A stretch of DNA of 64,000 bases from JAEUPI01 sp046348365 (GTDB taxonomy: Bacteria; Pseudomonadota; Gammaproteobacteria; Burkholderiales; Burkholderiaceae_C): NCBI GenBank assembly GCA_046348365.1, contig JAXMEL010000001.1, forward strand, positions 930,001 to 994,000. The letters are read 5' to 3'. Each line of letters starts with the position of its first letter. The first letter of the stretch is position 1. Positions 8,518 to 19,543 of this stretch are shown here, in pieces. The notes beneath the pieces were generated by a model. That model made no database searches, was not told the DNA's origin, and saw only the letters and a program-made list of their open reading frames with translations. The position numbers and the translations under genes were made by a program.

Positions 8518-8536
8518 GGGGTCTCGGTCGGACCCC
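8518..8536 (-). other. Short hairpin immediately after ftsA stop
   Basis: GGGGTC (8518-8523) pairs with GACCCC (8531-8536) around a 7-base loop. It starts one base beyond the ftsA stop in the ftsA-ftsZ spacer. There is no T-tract, so termination is unlikely. It may shield the 3' end of an ftsA message or mark a processing site upstream of ftsZ. Confidence 0.3.
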
Positions 8537-8537
8537 T

Positions 8538-9770
8538 TCAAAAATTCCCCAGGAACCAATCCTTGGCGCGGCCCACCAGGCTCTTCACCGAGCCCGAGGT
8601 CGACGCCGCCTTCTGCCCGCGCAAGCGCGCCGCGCGCGCCTCCTCGAGCAGCCCCATCACCGTGGCCGAGCGCGGGTTGGCCACCATGTCGTACAGCGCG
8701 CCGCTGTAGGTGGGCACGCCCTTGCGCACCGGCTTGAGGAAGATGTCTTCGCCGAGCTCGACCATGCCCGGCATCACCGCCGAGCCGCCGGTGACCACGA
8801 TGCCGGAAGACAGCAGCTCCTCGTAGCCCGATTCGCGGATCACCTGGTGCACCAGCGAGTAGATCTCCTCCACCCGCGGCTCGATCACGCCGGCCAGCGC
8901 CTGGCGGCTGAGCATGCGCGGCGCGCGGTCGCCCAGGCCCGGCACCTCCACCTGCGCCTGCGGGTCGGCCAGCAGCTGCTTGGCCACGCCGTGCTCGATC
9001 TTGATCTCCTCGGCATCCTTGGTCGGCGTGCGCAGCGCCATCGCGATGTCGCTGGTGATCAGGTCGCCGGCGATCGGGATCACCGCGGTGTGGCGGATCG
9101 CGCCGTCGGTGAAGATCGCCACGTCGGTGGTGCCGGCGCCGATGTCGACCAGCGCGACGCCGAGATCCTTCTCGTCGGGCGTCAGCGTGGCCAGCGACGA
9201 CGCGCTCGGGTTGAGCACCAGCTGCTCGACCTCGAGCCCGCAGCGGCGCACGCACTTGAGGATGTTCTCCGCCGCGCTCTGCGCGCCGGTGACGATGTGC
9301 ACCTTCACCTCGAGGCGGCTGCCGCTCATGCCGATCGGCTCTTTCACCTCGTGGCCGTCGATCACGAACTCCTGCGGCTCCACCAGCAGCAGGCGCTGGT
9401 CGTTCGGGATGTTGATCGCCTTGGCCGTCTCGACGACGCGGCTCACGTCGACCGCCGTGACCTCGCGGTTGTCGCGCACGATCACCATGCCGGTGGAGTT
9501 CTGGCCGCGGATGTGGCTGCCGGTGATGCCGGTGTAGACGCGCTCGATCTTGCAGGCGGCCATCATCTCGGCCTCGCGCAGCGCCTGCTGGATGCTCTGC
9601 ACCGTGGCGTCGATGTTGACCACCACGCCGCGTTTCAGGCCGTGCGAGGCGGCCACGCCGAGCCCGGCCACGCGCAGCTCGCCGCCGGGCAGCACCTCGG
9701 CGACGACGCACATCACCTTGGCGGTGCCGATGTCCAGGCCGACGACGAGATCCTTGTATTCCTTGGCCAT
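8538..9770 (-). CDS. ftsA: Cell division protein FtsA
   Basis: An actin-like ATPase that anchors FtsZ to the membrane. The length of 410 residues matches the family. The phosphate-1 motif is at VVGLDIGTAKV (about 9-19). The phosphate-2 region is VALVDIGAGTTDVAIF and the adenosine loop is GIVVTGGSAVMPGM. The C-terminal amphipathic helix is GRAKDWFLGNF, the membrane anchor. It lies 17 bases after ftsQ, forming the usual ftsQAZ block. Confidence 0.98.
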   Translation of the reverse strand: MAKEYKDLVVGLDIGTAKVMCVVAEVLPGGELRVAGLGVAASHGLKRGVVVNIDATVQSIQQALREAEMMAACKIERVYTGITGSHIRGQNSTGMVIVRDNREVTAVDVSRVVETAKAINIPNDQRLLLVEPQEFVIDGHEVKEPIGMSGSRLEVKVHIVTGAQSAAENILKCVRRCGLEVEQLVLNPSASSLATLTPDEKDLGVALVDIGAGTTDVAIFTDGAIRHTAVIPIAGDLITSDIAMALRTPTKDAEEIKIEHGVAKQLLADPQAQVEVPGLGDRAPRMLSRQALAGVIEPRVEEIYSLVHQVIRESGYEELLSSGIVVTGGSAVMPGMVELGEDIFLKPVRKGVPTYSGALYDMVANPRSATVMGLLEEARAARLRGQKAASTSGSVKSLVGRAKDWFLGNF

Positions 9771-9787
9771 GGTCGTGCTCGTGTCCT

Positions 9788-10594
9788 TCAGTTCGGTCCA
9801 GGTGTGCGCCCGCGCGGCGCGGCGGTGGTCACGCCCTTGAGGCGCAGCGCGTAGCCGTCGGGATGGCGCAGGTCGGCGCGCAGCAGCGGCTGCGGGTAGG
9901 CCGAGCGCACCTGCGGCAGCGTGCGCACGAAGGTGCCCGCGCGCGCCGCGATCTCGGCCACCTCGCCGCGGCCGAGCTCGATCACCGCGCCGTCAGCCAG
10001 CACCGCGCGCCACGAGCCGCGGCCCGACAGGCGCAGCGTGACGACCGGCTGCTGCAGCGGCGCGAGCACCGGCGCCAGCGCGCGCAGGGCCTCGAGCAGA
10101 CGCGCCGAGCTGCCGGCCGGCCCCGACAGGCGGGGCAGGTCCTCGTCCTCGACCTCGGCCACGTTGGCGTCGAAGACCTCGCCGAAGGTGTTCACCAGGC
10201 GGTCGTTGCCGTCGTCGCCGACCCACAGCGCCGCCGCCTTGTGCTCCTCGATGCGCACGGCCAGGTGGTCGGGCCACACGCGGCGCACCACCGCGCGGCG
10301 CACCCAGGGCACGCGCTCGAAGGTTTCACGCGCCTGCTCGAGGTCGATGGTGAAGAAGTTGCCGCTGATGCGCGGGCTCACCTGCGCGCGCAGCGTGCGC
10401 ATCGTCTGGTGCGTCAGCTCGCCTTCGAGCGTGATGCCGCGCATCTGGAACAGCGGCTGCCGCCCGAGCCACCACGCCAGCGCGGCCAGCAGCACCAGCG
10501 CCGCGAACGTGCCGAGCGCGCGCGCCAGCGCGGCGGTCATGCGCACGTCGAGCGGCAGGCCGGCGGCGGGGAGGGTGGCAGCGGCGCGGGCCAT
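9788..10594 (-). CDS. ftsQ: Cell division protein FtsQ
   Basis: A bitopic inner-membrane divisome protein of 268 residues. A short cytoplasmic N-terminus is followed by one transmembrane helix (about residues 27-44, ending WWLGRQ). Next is the POTRA domain starting FQMRGITLEGEL, then the beta domain (VPWVRRAVVRRVWPDHLAVRIEE appears here in two abutting conserved blocks). It links FtsB/FtsL with the cytoplasmic ring. The start at 10594 is 4 bases after the ddl stop. An internal ATG (MTAALARALG) would still leave the helix intact. Confidence 0.95.
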   Translation of the reverse strand: MARAAATLPAAGLPLDVRMTAALARALGTFAALVLLAALAWWLGRQPLFQMRGITLEGELTHQTMRTLRAQVSPRISGNFFTIDLEQARETFERVPWVRRAVVRRVWPDHLAVRIEEHKAAALWVGDDGNDRLVNTFGEVFDANVAEVEDEDLPRLSGPAGSSARLLEALRALAPVLAPLQQPVVTLRLSGRGSWRAVLADGAVIELGRGEVAEIAARAGTFVRTLPQVRSAYPQPLLRADLRHPDGYALRLKGVTTAAPRGRTPGPN

Positions 10595-10598
10595 GGCG

Positions 10599-11566
10599 TC
10601 AGGCGCTCCTCGGCGCGTCGGCGTCGAGCCTGGCGGCGCCGAGCAGCAGCAGGCACAGCTGCGGGTAGTCGATGCCGGTGGCCTTGGCCGACATCGGCAC
10701 CAGCGAGTGGCCGGTCATGCCGGGCGAGGTGTTCATTTCGAGCAGGAAGGGCTTGCGGTCGCGCGCGCGGATCATCAGGTCGGCGCGGCCCCAGCCGCGG
10801 CAGCCCAGCGTGCGGTAGGCCGCGAGCACGATGCGCTGGACCTCGGCCTCCTCGGCCGCGGGCAGGCCGCTGGGCACGTGGTAATGCACCTCGTCGGTGA
10901 AGTACTTGTTTTGGTAGTCGTACTTGCCCTCGGGCGCGGCGATGCGCACCACCGGCAGCGCGCGCGCCGCGGCGCCCTCGCCGATCACCGGGCAGGTGAC
11001 CTCGGGGCCCTCGATGAATTCCTCGCACAGCACGTCGGGGTCGTAGCGCGCGGCGAGCGTCACCGCATCCTGCATCTGCGAGTAGCCGGCCACCTTGGTG
11101 ACGCCGATCGAGCTGCCCTCGCGCGGCGGCTTGACGATCAGCGGCAGGCCCAGGTCGTCGGGAACCGTGCGCACGCGCTCGCGGCTCTGCTCGCTCGGAT
11201 CGAGCCGCACCCAGCGCGGCGTGGGCAGGCCCTCGGCGAGCCAGACGCGCTTGGTCATCACCTTGTCCATCGCGATCGCCGAGGCCATCACGCCCGATCC
11301 GGTGTACGGAATGCCGAGCAGCTCGAGCGCGCCCTGCACCGTGCCGTCTTCGCCGTGGCGGCCGTGCAGCGCGACGAAGCAGCGCGCGAAACCATCGGCC
11401 TTCAGCGCCGACAGCTCGCGTGCCGCGGGGTCGAACGCATGCGCATCGACGCCCACCGATTGCAGCGCCGCGAGCACGCCCTGGCCCGACAACAGCGAGA
11501 TCTCGCGCTCGGCCGAGGTGCCGCCCATCAGCACCGCGGTCTTGCCCAGCGCACGCACATCGATCG

Positions 11567-11570
<4 letters not shown>
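10599..11570 (-). CDS. ddl: D-alanine--D-alanine ligase
   Basis: An ATP-grasp enzyme that makes D-Ala-D-Ala for the pentapeptide, cytoplasmic; 323 residues. Visible motifs are VLMGGTSAEREISL at the N-terminus, VALHGRHGEDGTVQG, KPPREGSSIGV (ATP-grasp lysine) and, near the end, FLLEMNTSPGMT with the metal-binding Glu/Asn. It overlaps murC by 4 bases (ATGA), indicating translational coupling. Its position between murC and ftsQ corresponds to ddlB of enterics. Confidence 0.97.
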
Positions 11571-13005
<1,435 letters not shown>

Positions 13006-13009
<4 letters not shown>

Positions 13010-13092
13010 GCGCGGCCTCCGCAGGCATGCAGCCGCTTCGTCGGCACACGTGAATGCGCGACGAAATGGATTCGTTTGACGGCGTGCTTCAT
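13006..13092 (-). CDS. 28-residue leader ORF repeating the murC start
   Basis: A short ORF lies between murG and murC. Its ATG (13092) overlaps the murG stop as ATGA and its own TGA overlaps the murC ATG as ATGA, so it bridges the two genes translationally. Residues 1-11 (MKHAVKRIHFV) are identical to MurC residues 1-11. The 33 bases differ at five positions, all synonymous third positions. The remaining 17 residues (AHSRVPTKRLHACGGRA) do not resemble MurC. It may be a relic of an older murC start left after recombination, and it could still act as a coupling leader. Confidence 0.55.
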
Positions 13093-14165
13093 GCCGCCAA
13101 CCTCTCGATGATGTCGGCCACGCGCGCCGCGGCCTGCGGCCTGGCGAGCGCGCGCGCCTTCTCGGCCATCGCCTGCAGCGCGGCCCGGTCGAGCTGCTGC
13201 AGCAGCGCGGCGAGCGAGGCGGCGTTCAGCTCGGCCTGCGGCAGGTGCCGCGCCGCGCCCTGGCGCGCCATGTACTCGGCGTTGTCGCGCTGGTGCGCGG
13301 TGGTCGAGACGATCAGCGGCACCAGCACGCTGGCCACGCCCGCCGCGCACAGCTCGCTCACCGTGATCGCGCCGGCGCGGCAGACGATCACGTCGCACGC
13401 CGCCAGGCGCGCCGGCATGTCGTCGATGAACGGCAGCACCTCGGCCGCCACACCTGCAGTGGCGTAGGCTGCGCGCACCGCATCCGCATGCGCGGTGCCG
13501 CTCTGGTGCACCACGCGCGGCCGGCGCGCAGGCTCGATCTGCGCCAGCGCCGCGGGCAGCGTCTCGTTGAGCACGCGCGCGCCCAGGCTGCCGCCGACGA
13601 CGAGCAGTTGCAGCGGCCCGCTGCGGCCGGCATAGCGCGTGGCGGGCGCGACGATGGCCTCGATCTCGGCGCGCACCGGGTTGCCGGTGACCTGCGCGTG
13701 CGACGTGCGCCGCGCCGCGTCGCCGTCGAAGCCGAAGGCCACCGCATCGGCCACCGGCAGCAGCGAGCGCGTCGACAGCAGCAGCGACGCATCGGCATTC
13801 ACCAGCACCAACGGCTTGCCGAGCAGCGCGGCCATCAGCCCGCCGGGGAAGCACACGTAGCCGCCCATGCCCAGCACCGCGCGCGCACTGCGCCGGCGCA
13901 GGATGCGGAAGGTATCGACGAAGGCCTTCAACAGGCGCAGGCCGCCGGTGAGCGCGCCCATGAGCCCCTTGCCGCGCAGCCCGGCGAAGGCGATCGCGTC
14001 GAGCGCGATGCCTGCCGGCGGCACGAGCTTGTTCTCCATGCCGCTTGCGGTGCCGAGCCAGCTCACGCTCCAGCCGCGGCGCTGCACCTCGCGCGCCACC
14101 GCGAGGCCCGGGAAGATGTGGCCGCCGGTGCCGGCCGCCATGATCACGAGGTGGCGGGCCGTCAT
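13089..14165 (-). CDS. murG: Lipid II synthase, GlcNAc transferase MurG
   Basis: Transfers GlcNAc from UDP-GlcNAc to lipid I on the inner face of the membrane. GT-B fold, 358 residues. The N-terminal loop is AAGTGGHIFPGLA (about 10-22). The acceptor-side motif is GMGGYVCFPG. The second glycine loop is VVGGSLGARVLNE and the UDP-binding segment is CRAGAITVSELCAAG. The start at 14165 overlaps ftsW by 4 bases. The stop overlaps the small leader ORF upstream of murC. Confidence 0.97.
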   Translation of the reverse strand: MTARHLVIMAAGTGGHIFPGLAVAREVQRRGWSVSWLGTASGMENKLVPPAGIALDAIAFAGLRGKGLMGALTGGLRLLKAFVDTFRILRRRSARAVLGMGGYVCFPGGLMAALLGKPLVLVNADASLLLSTRSLLPVADAVAFGFDGDAARRTSHAQVTGNPVRAEIEAIVAPATRYAGRSGPLQLLVVGGSLGARVLNETLPAALAQIEPARRPRVVHQSGTAHADAVRAAYATAGVAAEVLPFIDDMPARLAACDVIVCRAGAITVSELCAAGVASVLVPLIVSTTAHQRDNAEYMARQGAARHLPQAELNAASLAALLQQLDRAALQAMAEKARALARPQAAARVADIIERLAA

Positions 14166-15412
14166 GGCCGACCTCCCCGCATCAACTGCCGGTTCTCGCT
14201 GTCGACACGCACCACGATCGCCAGCGCCACCAGATTCATCATCAGCGCCGAGCCGCCGTAGCTCAGCAGCGGCAGCGTGAGGCCCTTGGTGGGCAGCACG
14301 CCGAGGTTGACGCCCATGTTGATGAAGGCCTGCCCGCCCGTCCAGATGCCGATGCCCTGGCACATCAGGCCGGCGAACACGCGGTCCAGCGCGATCGCCT
14401 GCCGGCCGATCACGAAGATGCGCCGCGTGATCCAGAAGAACGCCACGATCACCGCGGCCACGCCCACGAAGCCCAGCTCCTCGCCGATCACCGCAAGCAG
14501 GAAGTCGGTGTGCGCCTCGGGCAGGTAGTGCAGCTTCTCGACGCTGCCGCCCAGGCCCTGGCCGAACAGCTCGCCGCGGCCGAAGGCGATCAGCGAATGC
14601 GTGAGCTGGTAGGCCCTGCCCTGCGCATGCGCCGGGTTCCACGGATCGAGGTAGGCGAAGATGCGCTCGGCGCGCCACGGGCTGGTCACGATCATCAGCG
14701 CGAAGGCCGCCAGCAGCACGCCGGTGACGAGCACGAACATGCGGCCGTTGACGCCGCCGAGAAAGAGAATGCCGAGCGCGATCGCCGCGATGACCATGAA
14801 CGCGCCCATGTCGGGCTCGGCCAGCAGCAGCAGGCCGATCACCGCGAGCGCCACCGCCATCGGCCACACGGCGCGCACGAAGTTCTCCTTCACGTCCATC
14901 TTGCGCACCATGTAGCTGGCCGCGTACATGCAGATCGCCAGCTTGGCCAGCTCGCTCGGCTGAAAGCTCGCGCCGGCGAACGCGAACCAGCGCCGTGCGC
15001 CGTTGACGCCCTTGCCCAGCCCGGGGATCAGCACCAGCGCGAGCAGCAGCAACGACGACACGAACAGCCACGGCGCCCACTTCTCCCACAACCGCACCGG
15101 CACCTGCAGCGCCGCGCCGGAGGCCACCAGCGCGATGCCGATCGCCACCGCGTGGCGCAGCAGGAAGTGCGTGGGCGCATAGCGCGCGAACTTCGGGTTG
15201 TCGGGCATCGCCACGCTGGCCGAATACACCATCACCAGGCCGAAGGCGAGCAGCGCGATCACCAGCCACACCAGGCCCTGATCGAAACCGGCGATGCGCG
15301 CCGGCCGCCCGGCACGCGCCAGGCTGTCGCGCACCGGCAGCTTCGGCGCGCGCGTGGCGTTCCAGCGCTGCAGCAGCGCTTGCAGGCCGAAGCGCGACAG
15401 CTCCTGCTTCAT
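14162..15412 (-). CDS. ftsW: SEDS peptidoglycan glycosyltransferase FtsW
   Basis: The septal peptidoglycan polymerase partner of FtsI; polytopic, 416 residues. ATG at 15412 overlaps the murD stop. After about 45 cytoplasmic residues, around ten hydrophobic segments are visible. The SEDS signature regions are present: GARRWFAFAGASFQPSE, LAEPDMGAFMVI (catalytic Asp in this loop) and, near the C-terminus, GLTLPLLSYGGSAL. It ends in an ATGA overlap with murG. Confidence 0.96.
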   Translation of the reverse strand: MKQELSRFGLQALLQRWNATRAPKLPVRDSLARAGRPARIAGFDQGLVWLVIALLAFGLVMVYSASVAMPDNPKFARYAPTHFLLRHAVAIGIALVASGAALQVPVRLWEKWAPWLFVSSLLLLALVLIPGLGKGVNGARRWFAFAGASFQPSELAKLAICMYAASYMVRKMDVKENFVRAVWPMAVALAVIGLLLLAEPDMGAFMVIAAIALGILFLGGVNGRMFVLVTGVLLAAFALMIVTSPWRAERIFAYLDPWNPAHAQGRAYQLTHSLIAFGRGELFGQGLGGSVEKLHYLPEAHTDFLLAVIGEELGFVGVAAVIVAFFWITRRIFVIGRQAIALDRVFAGLMCQGIGIWTGGQAFINMGVNLGVLPTKGLTLPLLSYGGSALMMNLVALAIVVRVDSENRQLMRGGRP

Positions 15413-16947
15413 CCGAGTACGTCTCCGCGTTCGGCCGCGAGGTCGGCCACCGCCTGCACGAACACCTCGGCGCGGTGGCCGTAGTTGCGGAACATGTCGA
15501 AGCTGGCGCAGGCCGGGCTCAGCAGCACCGCGTCGCCGGGCTGCGCCTGCTCGAAGCACCAGCGCACCGCGGCGGGGAGGTCGGCGTGCCGCTGCATCGG
15601 CAGGTTCAGCGGCGCCACCACGGCCTCGATGGCCGGCGCATCGCGGCCGATCAGCGCGATCGCGCGCGCGTGGCGCGCCAGCGGCTCGACGAGCGGCGAG
15701 AAGTCCTGGCCCTTGCCGTCGCCCCCGAGAATGATCACGAGCCGCTTGGGTGCGCGGTCGGCGCCCAGGCCGTCGAGCGCGGCCACCGTGGCGCCGACGT
15801 TGGTGCCCTTGCTGTCGTCGAAGGCCTCGACCTCGCCGATGCGGCCCACCGACTGCACGCGATGCGGCTCGCCGGCGTATTCGCGCAGGCCGTGCAGCAT
15901 CGGCGCCAGCGGACAGCCGATCGCCGTGGCCAGCGCCAGCGCCGCCAGCGCGTTGGCCGCGTTGTGGCGGCCGCGCACGCGCAGCGCGTCGGCCGGCATC
16001 AGGCGCTGCAGGTGGATCTCGGGCGCTTCGTCCTTCTTGCGCTTGAGACCGTCCTCCTCCGGCATCGCGCGAACGAGCCAGGCGATGCCGTTCTCGCTCG
16101 TGAGGCCGAAGTCGCCCGGAGCCTCGGGCAAATCGAGGCCGAAGCGCACCACCGTGCGCGGCGTTGCCTTCGGCGCCTTGGCCTTGGTGGGTTTCGGCGC
16201 GGTGATCGCCGCGACCAGCGCCTCGACGGCCGCGTCGTCGCGGTTGACGACCATCACCGCGCGCGTGCCGAAGACATGCGCCTTGGCCTCGGCGTAGGCG
16301 GCCATGTCGCCGTGCCAGTCGAGATGGTCCTGCGTCAGGTTGAGCAGCGCGCCGGCCGCGGGCTCGAAGCCGCCGGCCGCGTCGAGCTGGAAGCTCGACA
16401 GCTCGAGCACCCACACCTGCGGCAGCAGGCCGGCATCGAGCGCGTCGGCCAGCGTGTCGAGCATCGTCGGGCCGATGTTGCCGGCCGCCGCCACGCTGCG
16501 CCCGGCGCGCTCGACCAGCAGCGCCGTCATCGCGGTGGTGGTGGTCTTGCCGTTGGTGCCGGTCACCGCGAGGATCTGCGGCGCGTAGTCGCGCTCGGCG
16601 CGCAGCGCCTCGAGCGCCTGCACGAAGAGCTGCAGCTCGCCGGCCACCGGCACCGCCTGCGCCTGCGCCCACTGCAGCGCCGGTGCGATGCGCGCGTCGC
16701 GCGGGCCCAGGCCCGGGCTCTTCAGCAGCAGCTGCGTGCCGCGCAGCATCGCCTCGTCGATCGTGCCGCCGAGCAGCGCGGCCTGCGGGCATTGCTCGCG
16801 CAGCGCGGCCGCCTGCGGCGGCGCCTCGCGCGAGTCCCACACGCGCACGGTGGCGCCGGCGCGCACGCACCAGCGCGCCATCGCCAGCCCCGATTCGCCG
16901 AGGCCGAGCACCAGCACCTGTCGGTCGCGCAGCGGCGTGTTCAGCAT
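15409..16947 (-). CDS. murD: UDP-N-acetylmuramoyl-L-alanine--D-glutamate ligase MurD
   Basis: Adds D-Glu to UDP-MurNAc-L-Ala; cytoplasmic. At 512 residues it is longer than the enteric enzyme (about 440). The extra length comes mainly from an Ala/Lys/Pro-rich stretch (PKPTKAKAPKATPRT) and a charged segment (LKRKKDEAPE) in the central domain; I recall similar expansions in related Burkholderiales. VLGLGESGLA marks the N-terminal domain and VTGTNGKTTTT (128-138) the ATP site. The C-terminal part has DDSKGTNVGAT and LLSPACASFDMF. It sits 4 bases after the mraY stop. Confidence 0.96.
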   Translation of the reverse strand: MLNTPLRDRQVLVLGLGESGLAMARWCVRAGATVRVWDSREAPPQAAALREQCPQAALLGGTIDEAMLRGTQLLLKSPGLGPRDARIAPALQWAQAQAVPVAGELQLFVQALEALRAERDYAPQILAVTGTNGKTTTTAMTALLVERAGRSVAAAGNIGPTMLDTLADALDAGLLPQVWVLELSSFQLDAAGGFEPAAGALLNLTQDHLDWHGDMAAYAEAKAHVFGTRAVMVVNRDDAAVEALVAAITAPKPTKAKAPKATPRTVVRFGLDLPEAPGDFGLTSENGIAWLVRAMPEEDGLKRKKDEAPEIHLQRLMPADALRVRGRHNAANALAALALATAIGCPLAPMLHGLREYAGEPHRVQSVGRIGEVEAFDDSKGTNVGATVAALDGLGADRAPKRLVIILGGDGKGQDFSPLVEPLARHARAIALIGRDAPAIEAVVAPLNLPMQRHADLPAAVRWCFEQAQPGDAVLLSPACASFDMFRNYGHRAEVFVQAVADLAAERGDVLG

Positions 16948-16951
16948 CGCG

Positions 16952-18133
16952 TCACCGCAGCTTCAGGCTGGCCAGGCCCACGAGGCACAGCAGCATGGTG
17001 ATGATCCAGAAGCGGATGACGACCTGCGTCTCGGTCCAGCCGCTCTTCTCGTAGTGGTGGTGCAGCGGCGCCATCAGCAGGACGCGGCGGCCCTCGCCGT
17101 ACTTGCGCTTGGTGTACTTGAACCAGCCCACCTGCACCATCACCGACAGCGCCTCCATCACGAACACGCCGCCCATGATGGCGAGCACGATCTCCTGGCG
17201 CGTGATGACGGCGATCGTGCCGAGCGCGCCGCCGAGCGCCAGCGCACCGACGTCGCCCATGAACACCTGCGCCGGGTGCGCGTTGAACCACAGGAACGCG
17301 AGCCCCGCGCCGGCCATCGCCGAGCAGAAGATCAGCAGCTCGCCGGCGCCGGGGATGTGCGGGAACAGCAGGTACTTGCTGTACACCGAGTTGCCGACGA
17401 CGTAGGCGAACACGCCGAGCGCCGAGCCGACCATCACCACCGGCATGATGGCCAGGCCGTCGAGCCCGTCGGTGAGGTTCACCGCGTTGCTGGCGCCGAC
17501 GATCACCACGTAGGTCAGCGCGATGAAGCCGAACACGCCCAGCGGATAGCTCACCGACTTGAAGAACGGCAGCATCAGGTCGGCCTTGGGCGGCAGGTCG
17601 TTGGAGAAGCCGCTCTGCACCCAGCGCAGGAAGAGCTCGACCACGCGCAGGTTGGTCGTCTCCGACACGCTGAACGCGAGGTAGATCGCCGCGAGAAGGC
17701 CGATCACCGACTGCCAGAAGTACTTCTCGCCCGACGGCATGCCCTCGGGGTTCTTCTGCACCACCTTGCGCCAGTCGTCGATCCAGCCGATGGTGCCGAA
17801 GCCGAAGGTCACCAGCATCACGATCCAGACGAAGCGGTTGCTCCAGTCGAACCACAGCAGCGTCGACACGCCAACGCCGATCAGGATCAGCACGCCGCCC
17901 ATCGTCGGCGTGCCGCGCTTGGCCAGGTGGGCCTGCACGCCGTATTCGCGGATCGGCTGGCCGATCTTGAGCTCGGCCAGGCGGCGGATCACCCAGGGCC
18001 CGAAGGCCAGGCCGATCAGGAGCGCCGTCATCGCCGCCATCACCGCGCGAAACGTGAGGTACTGGAACACGCGCAGGAAACCCAGCGACTCCGGGAAGTG
18101 GCTCTGCAGCCATTGCGCCAGCGTGATCAGCAT
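16952..18133 (-). CDS. mraY: Phospho-N-acetylmuramoyl-pentapeptide transferase MraY
   Basis: Makes lipid I from UDP-MurNAc-pentapeptide and undecaprenyl phosphate. A polytopic membrane enzyme of 393 residues with about ten hydrophobic segments. Family motifs are GTPTMGGVLI, the DDWRK aspartate pair, NLTDGLDGLA and MGDVGALALGGALG. The His-rich loop APLHHHYEKSGW is also present. It is encoded 24 bases after murF and followed closely by murD. Confidence 0.97.
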   Translation of the reverse strand: MLITLAQWLQSHFPESLGFLRVFQYLTFRAVMAAMTALLIGLAFGPWVIRRLAELKIGQPIREYGVQAHLAKRGTPTMGGVLILIGVGVSTLLWFDWSNRFVWIVMLVTFGFGTIGWIDDWRKVVQKNPEGMPSGEKYFWQSVIGLLAAIYLAFSVSETTNLRVVELFLRWVQSGFSNDLPPKADLMLPFFKSVSYPLGVFGFIALTYVVIVGASNAVNLTDGLDGLAIMPVVMVGSALGVFAYVVGNSVYSKYLLFPHIPGAGELLIFCSAMAGAGLAFLWFNAHPAQVFMGDVGALALGGALGTIAVITRQEIVLAIMGGVFVMEALSVMVQVGWFKYTKRKYGEGRRVLLMAPLHHHYEKSGWTETQVVIRFWIITMLLCLVGLASLKLR

Positions 18134-18157
18134 GCGGCGCCTCCGTGCGGCGGGCGA

Positions 18158-19543
18158 TCAATGCGCATGCGCGCCTCCGCTCGGCACCAGCGCCGCGACG
18201 ACACGCTCCATGCGCATGAAGCGCGAGCCCTTGACCAGCGCGGCACCGCACGCCGGCGCCTGCGGCAGCGCGGCGACCAGCGCCTCGACGCTGTCGAACT
18301 GCCGCGCCGCGGCGCCGAACGCCTGCGCCGCATGCGGGCTCAGCGGCCCGACGGTCCACAGCGCCGCGACGCCCTTCGCGCGCGCATAGGCGCCGACCTC
18401 GGTGTGGAACTGCGGCCCCTGCTCGCCGACCTCGCCCATGTCGCCCAGCACCAGCCAGTGCGGGCCGGGCATCGCCACCAGCATGTCGACCGCGGCGCGC
18501 ACCGAGTCGGGGTTGGCGTTGTAGGCGTCGTCGACCAGCGGCACCTGTTGCTCGCCGCGCCGCCACGTCAGCAGCCGCGAGCGGCCCGCCACGGGGCGAA
18601 AGCGCTCGAGCCCCTGCGCGATCGCCGCCAGCGGCGCGCCGGCAGCGAGCGCCGCGGCCAGCGCCGCCAGCGCGTTGCGCACGTTGTGCGCGCCGGCGGC
18701 GTGCAGCGCGAACGCCAGCGCGCCTGCCGGCGTGCGCGCGCGCACCACCCAGTGGTCGTGCACCCAGCGCGCCTCGCCGGTCACGTCGGCGGCGCCTTGC
18801 GTGGCGAACGTGAGCTGCGGCCGCGCGCCGGCGAGCGCGCGCCACACGCCGGCCTGCGCGTCGTCGGCCGGGAACACCGCCACGCCCGAGGCCGGCAGCG
18901 CCTCGATCACCGCGCCGTTCTCGCGCGCGACGGCCTCGACGCTGTGCATGAACTCCTGGTGCTCGCGCTGCGCGTTGTTGACGACCGCCACCGTCGGCGC
19001 GGCAATGCGGGCCAGCATGCCGATCTCGCCGGGATGGTTCATGCCGAGTTCCATCACCGCAGCGCGGTGCCGGGTCTCGCCGTCCTGGCGCAGGCGCAGC
19101 ACGGTCAGCGGCAGCCCGATGTGGTTGTTGAAGTTGCCCTCGGTGGCCAGCGCCGCATCGCCGCACCAGGCGCGCAGGATCGATGCCAGCATCTGCGTGA
19201 CGGTGGTCTTGCCGTTGCTGCCGGTCACGGCGATCAGCGTCAGCTCGAAGCGCCGGCGCCAGCCCGCGGCCAGCTGCTGCAGCGCGTGCAGGCTGTCGCT
19301 CACCTGCAGGCCCGGGAGCGCGGCCTCGGCGATGCCGCGCTCGGCCAGCGCCGCCGCCGCGCCGGCCGCGCGGGCCTGCGGCAGGAAGTCGTGCGCGTCG
19401 AAGCGCTCGCCGCGCAGCGCCACGAAGAGATCGCCCGCGCGCAGGCTGCGCGTATCGCTGTGCACGCGCGTGAAGAGCGTGTGCGCCGCGCCGACCAGCA
19501 CCGAGCCGGGAATGAGCGCCTGCGCCTGCGCGAGCGTCATCAT
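18158..19543 (-). CDS. murF: UDP-MurNAc-tripeptide--D-Ala-D-Ala ligase MurF
   Basis: Adds the D-Ala-D-Ala dipeptide; cytoplasmic, 461 residues. VRSDTRSL-type substrate loop appears as RVHSDTRSLRAGDLF. The ATP site is AVTGSNGKTTVTQML. The central domain has MELGMNHPGEIGML and the C-terminal domain has DDAYNANPDSVRAAVD. The start ATG at 19543 overlaps the murE stop; a second ATG follows immediately, so the first residue is uncertain by one. Confidence 0.96.
   Translation of the reverse strand: MMTLAQAQALIPGSVLVGAAHTLFTRVHSDTRSLRAGDLFVALRGERFDAHDFLPQARAAGAAAALAERGIAEAALPGLQVSDSLHALQQLAAGWRRRFELTLIAVTGSNGKTTVTQMLASILRAWCGDAALATEGNFNNHIGLPLTVLRLRQDGETRHRAAVMELGMNHPGEIGMLARIAAPTVAVVNNAQREHQEFMHSVEAVARENGAVIEALPASGVAVFPADDAQAGVWRALAGARPQLTFATQGAADVTGEARWVHDHWVVRARTPAGALAFALHAAGAHNVRNALAALAAALAAGAPLAAIAQGLERFRPVAGRSRLLTWRRGEQQVPLVDDAYNANPDSVRAAVDMLVAMPGPHWLVLGDMGEVGEQGPQFHTEVGAYARAKGVAALWTVGPLSPHAAQAFGAAARQFDSVEALVAALPQAPACGAALVKGSRFMRMERVVAALVPSGGAHAH

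Noticed and set aside
8518..8536. Intrinsic terminator between ftsA and ftsZ
   Set aside because: Short 6-bp stem with no T-run; recorded only as a weak hairpin.
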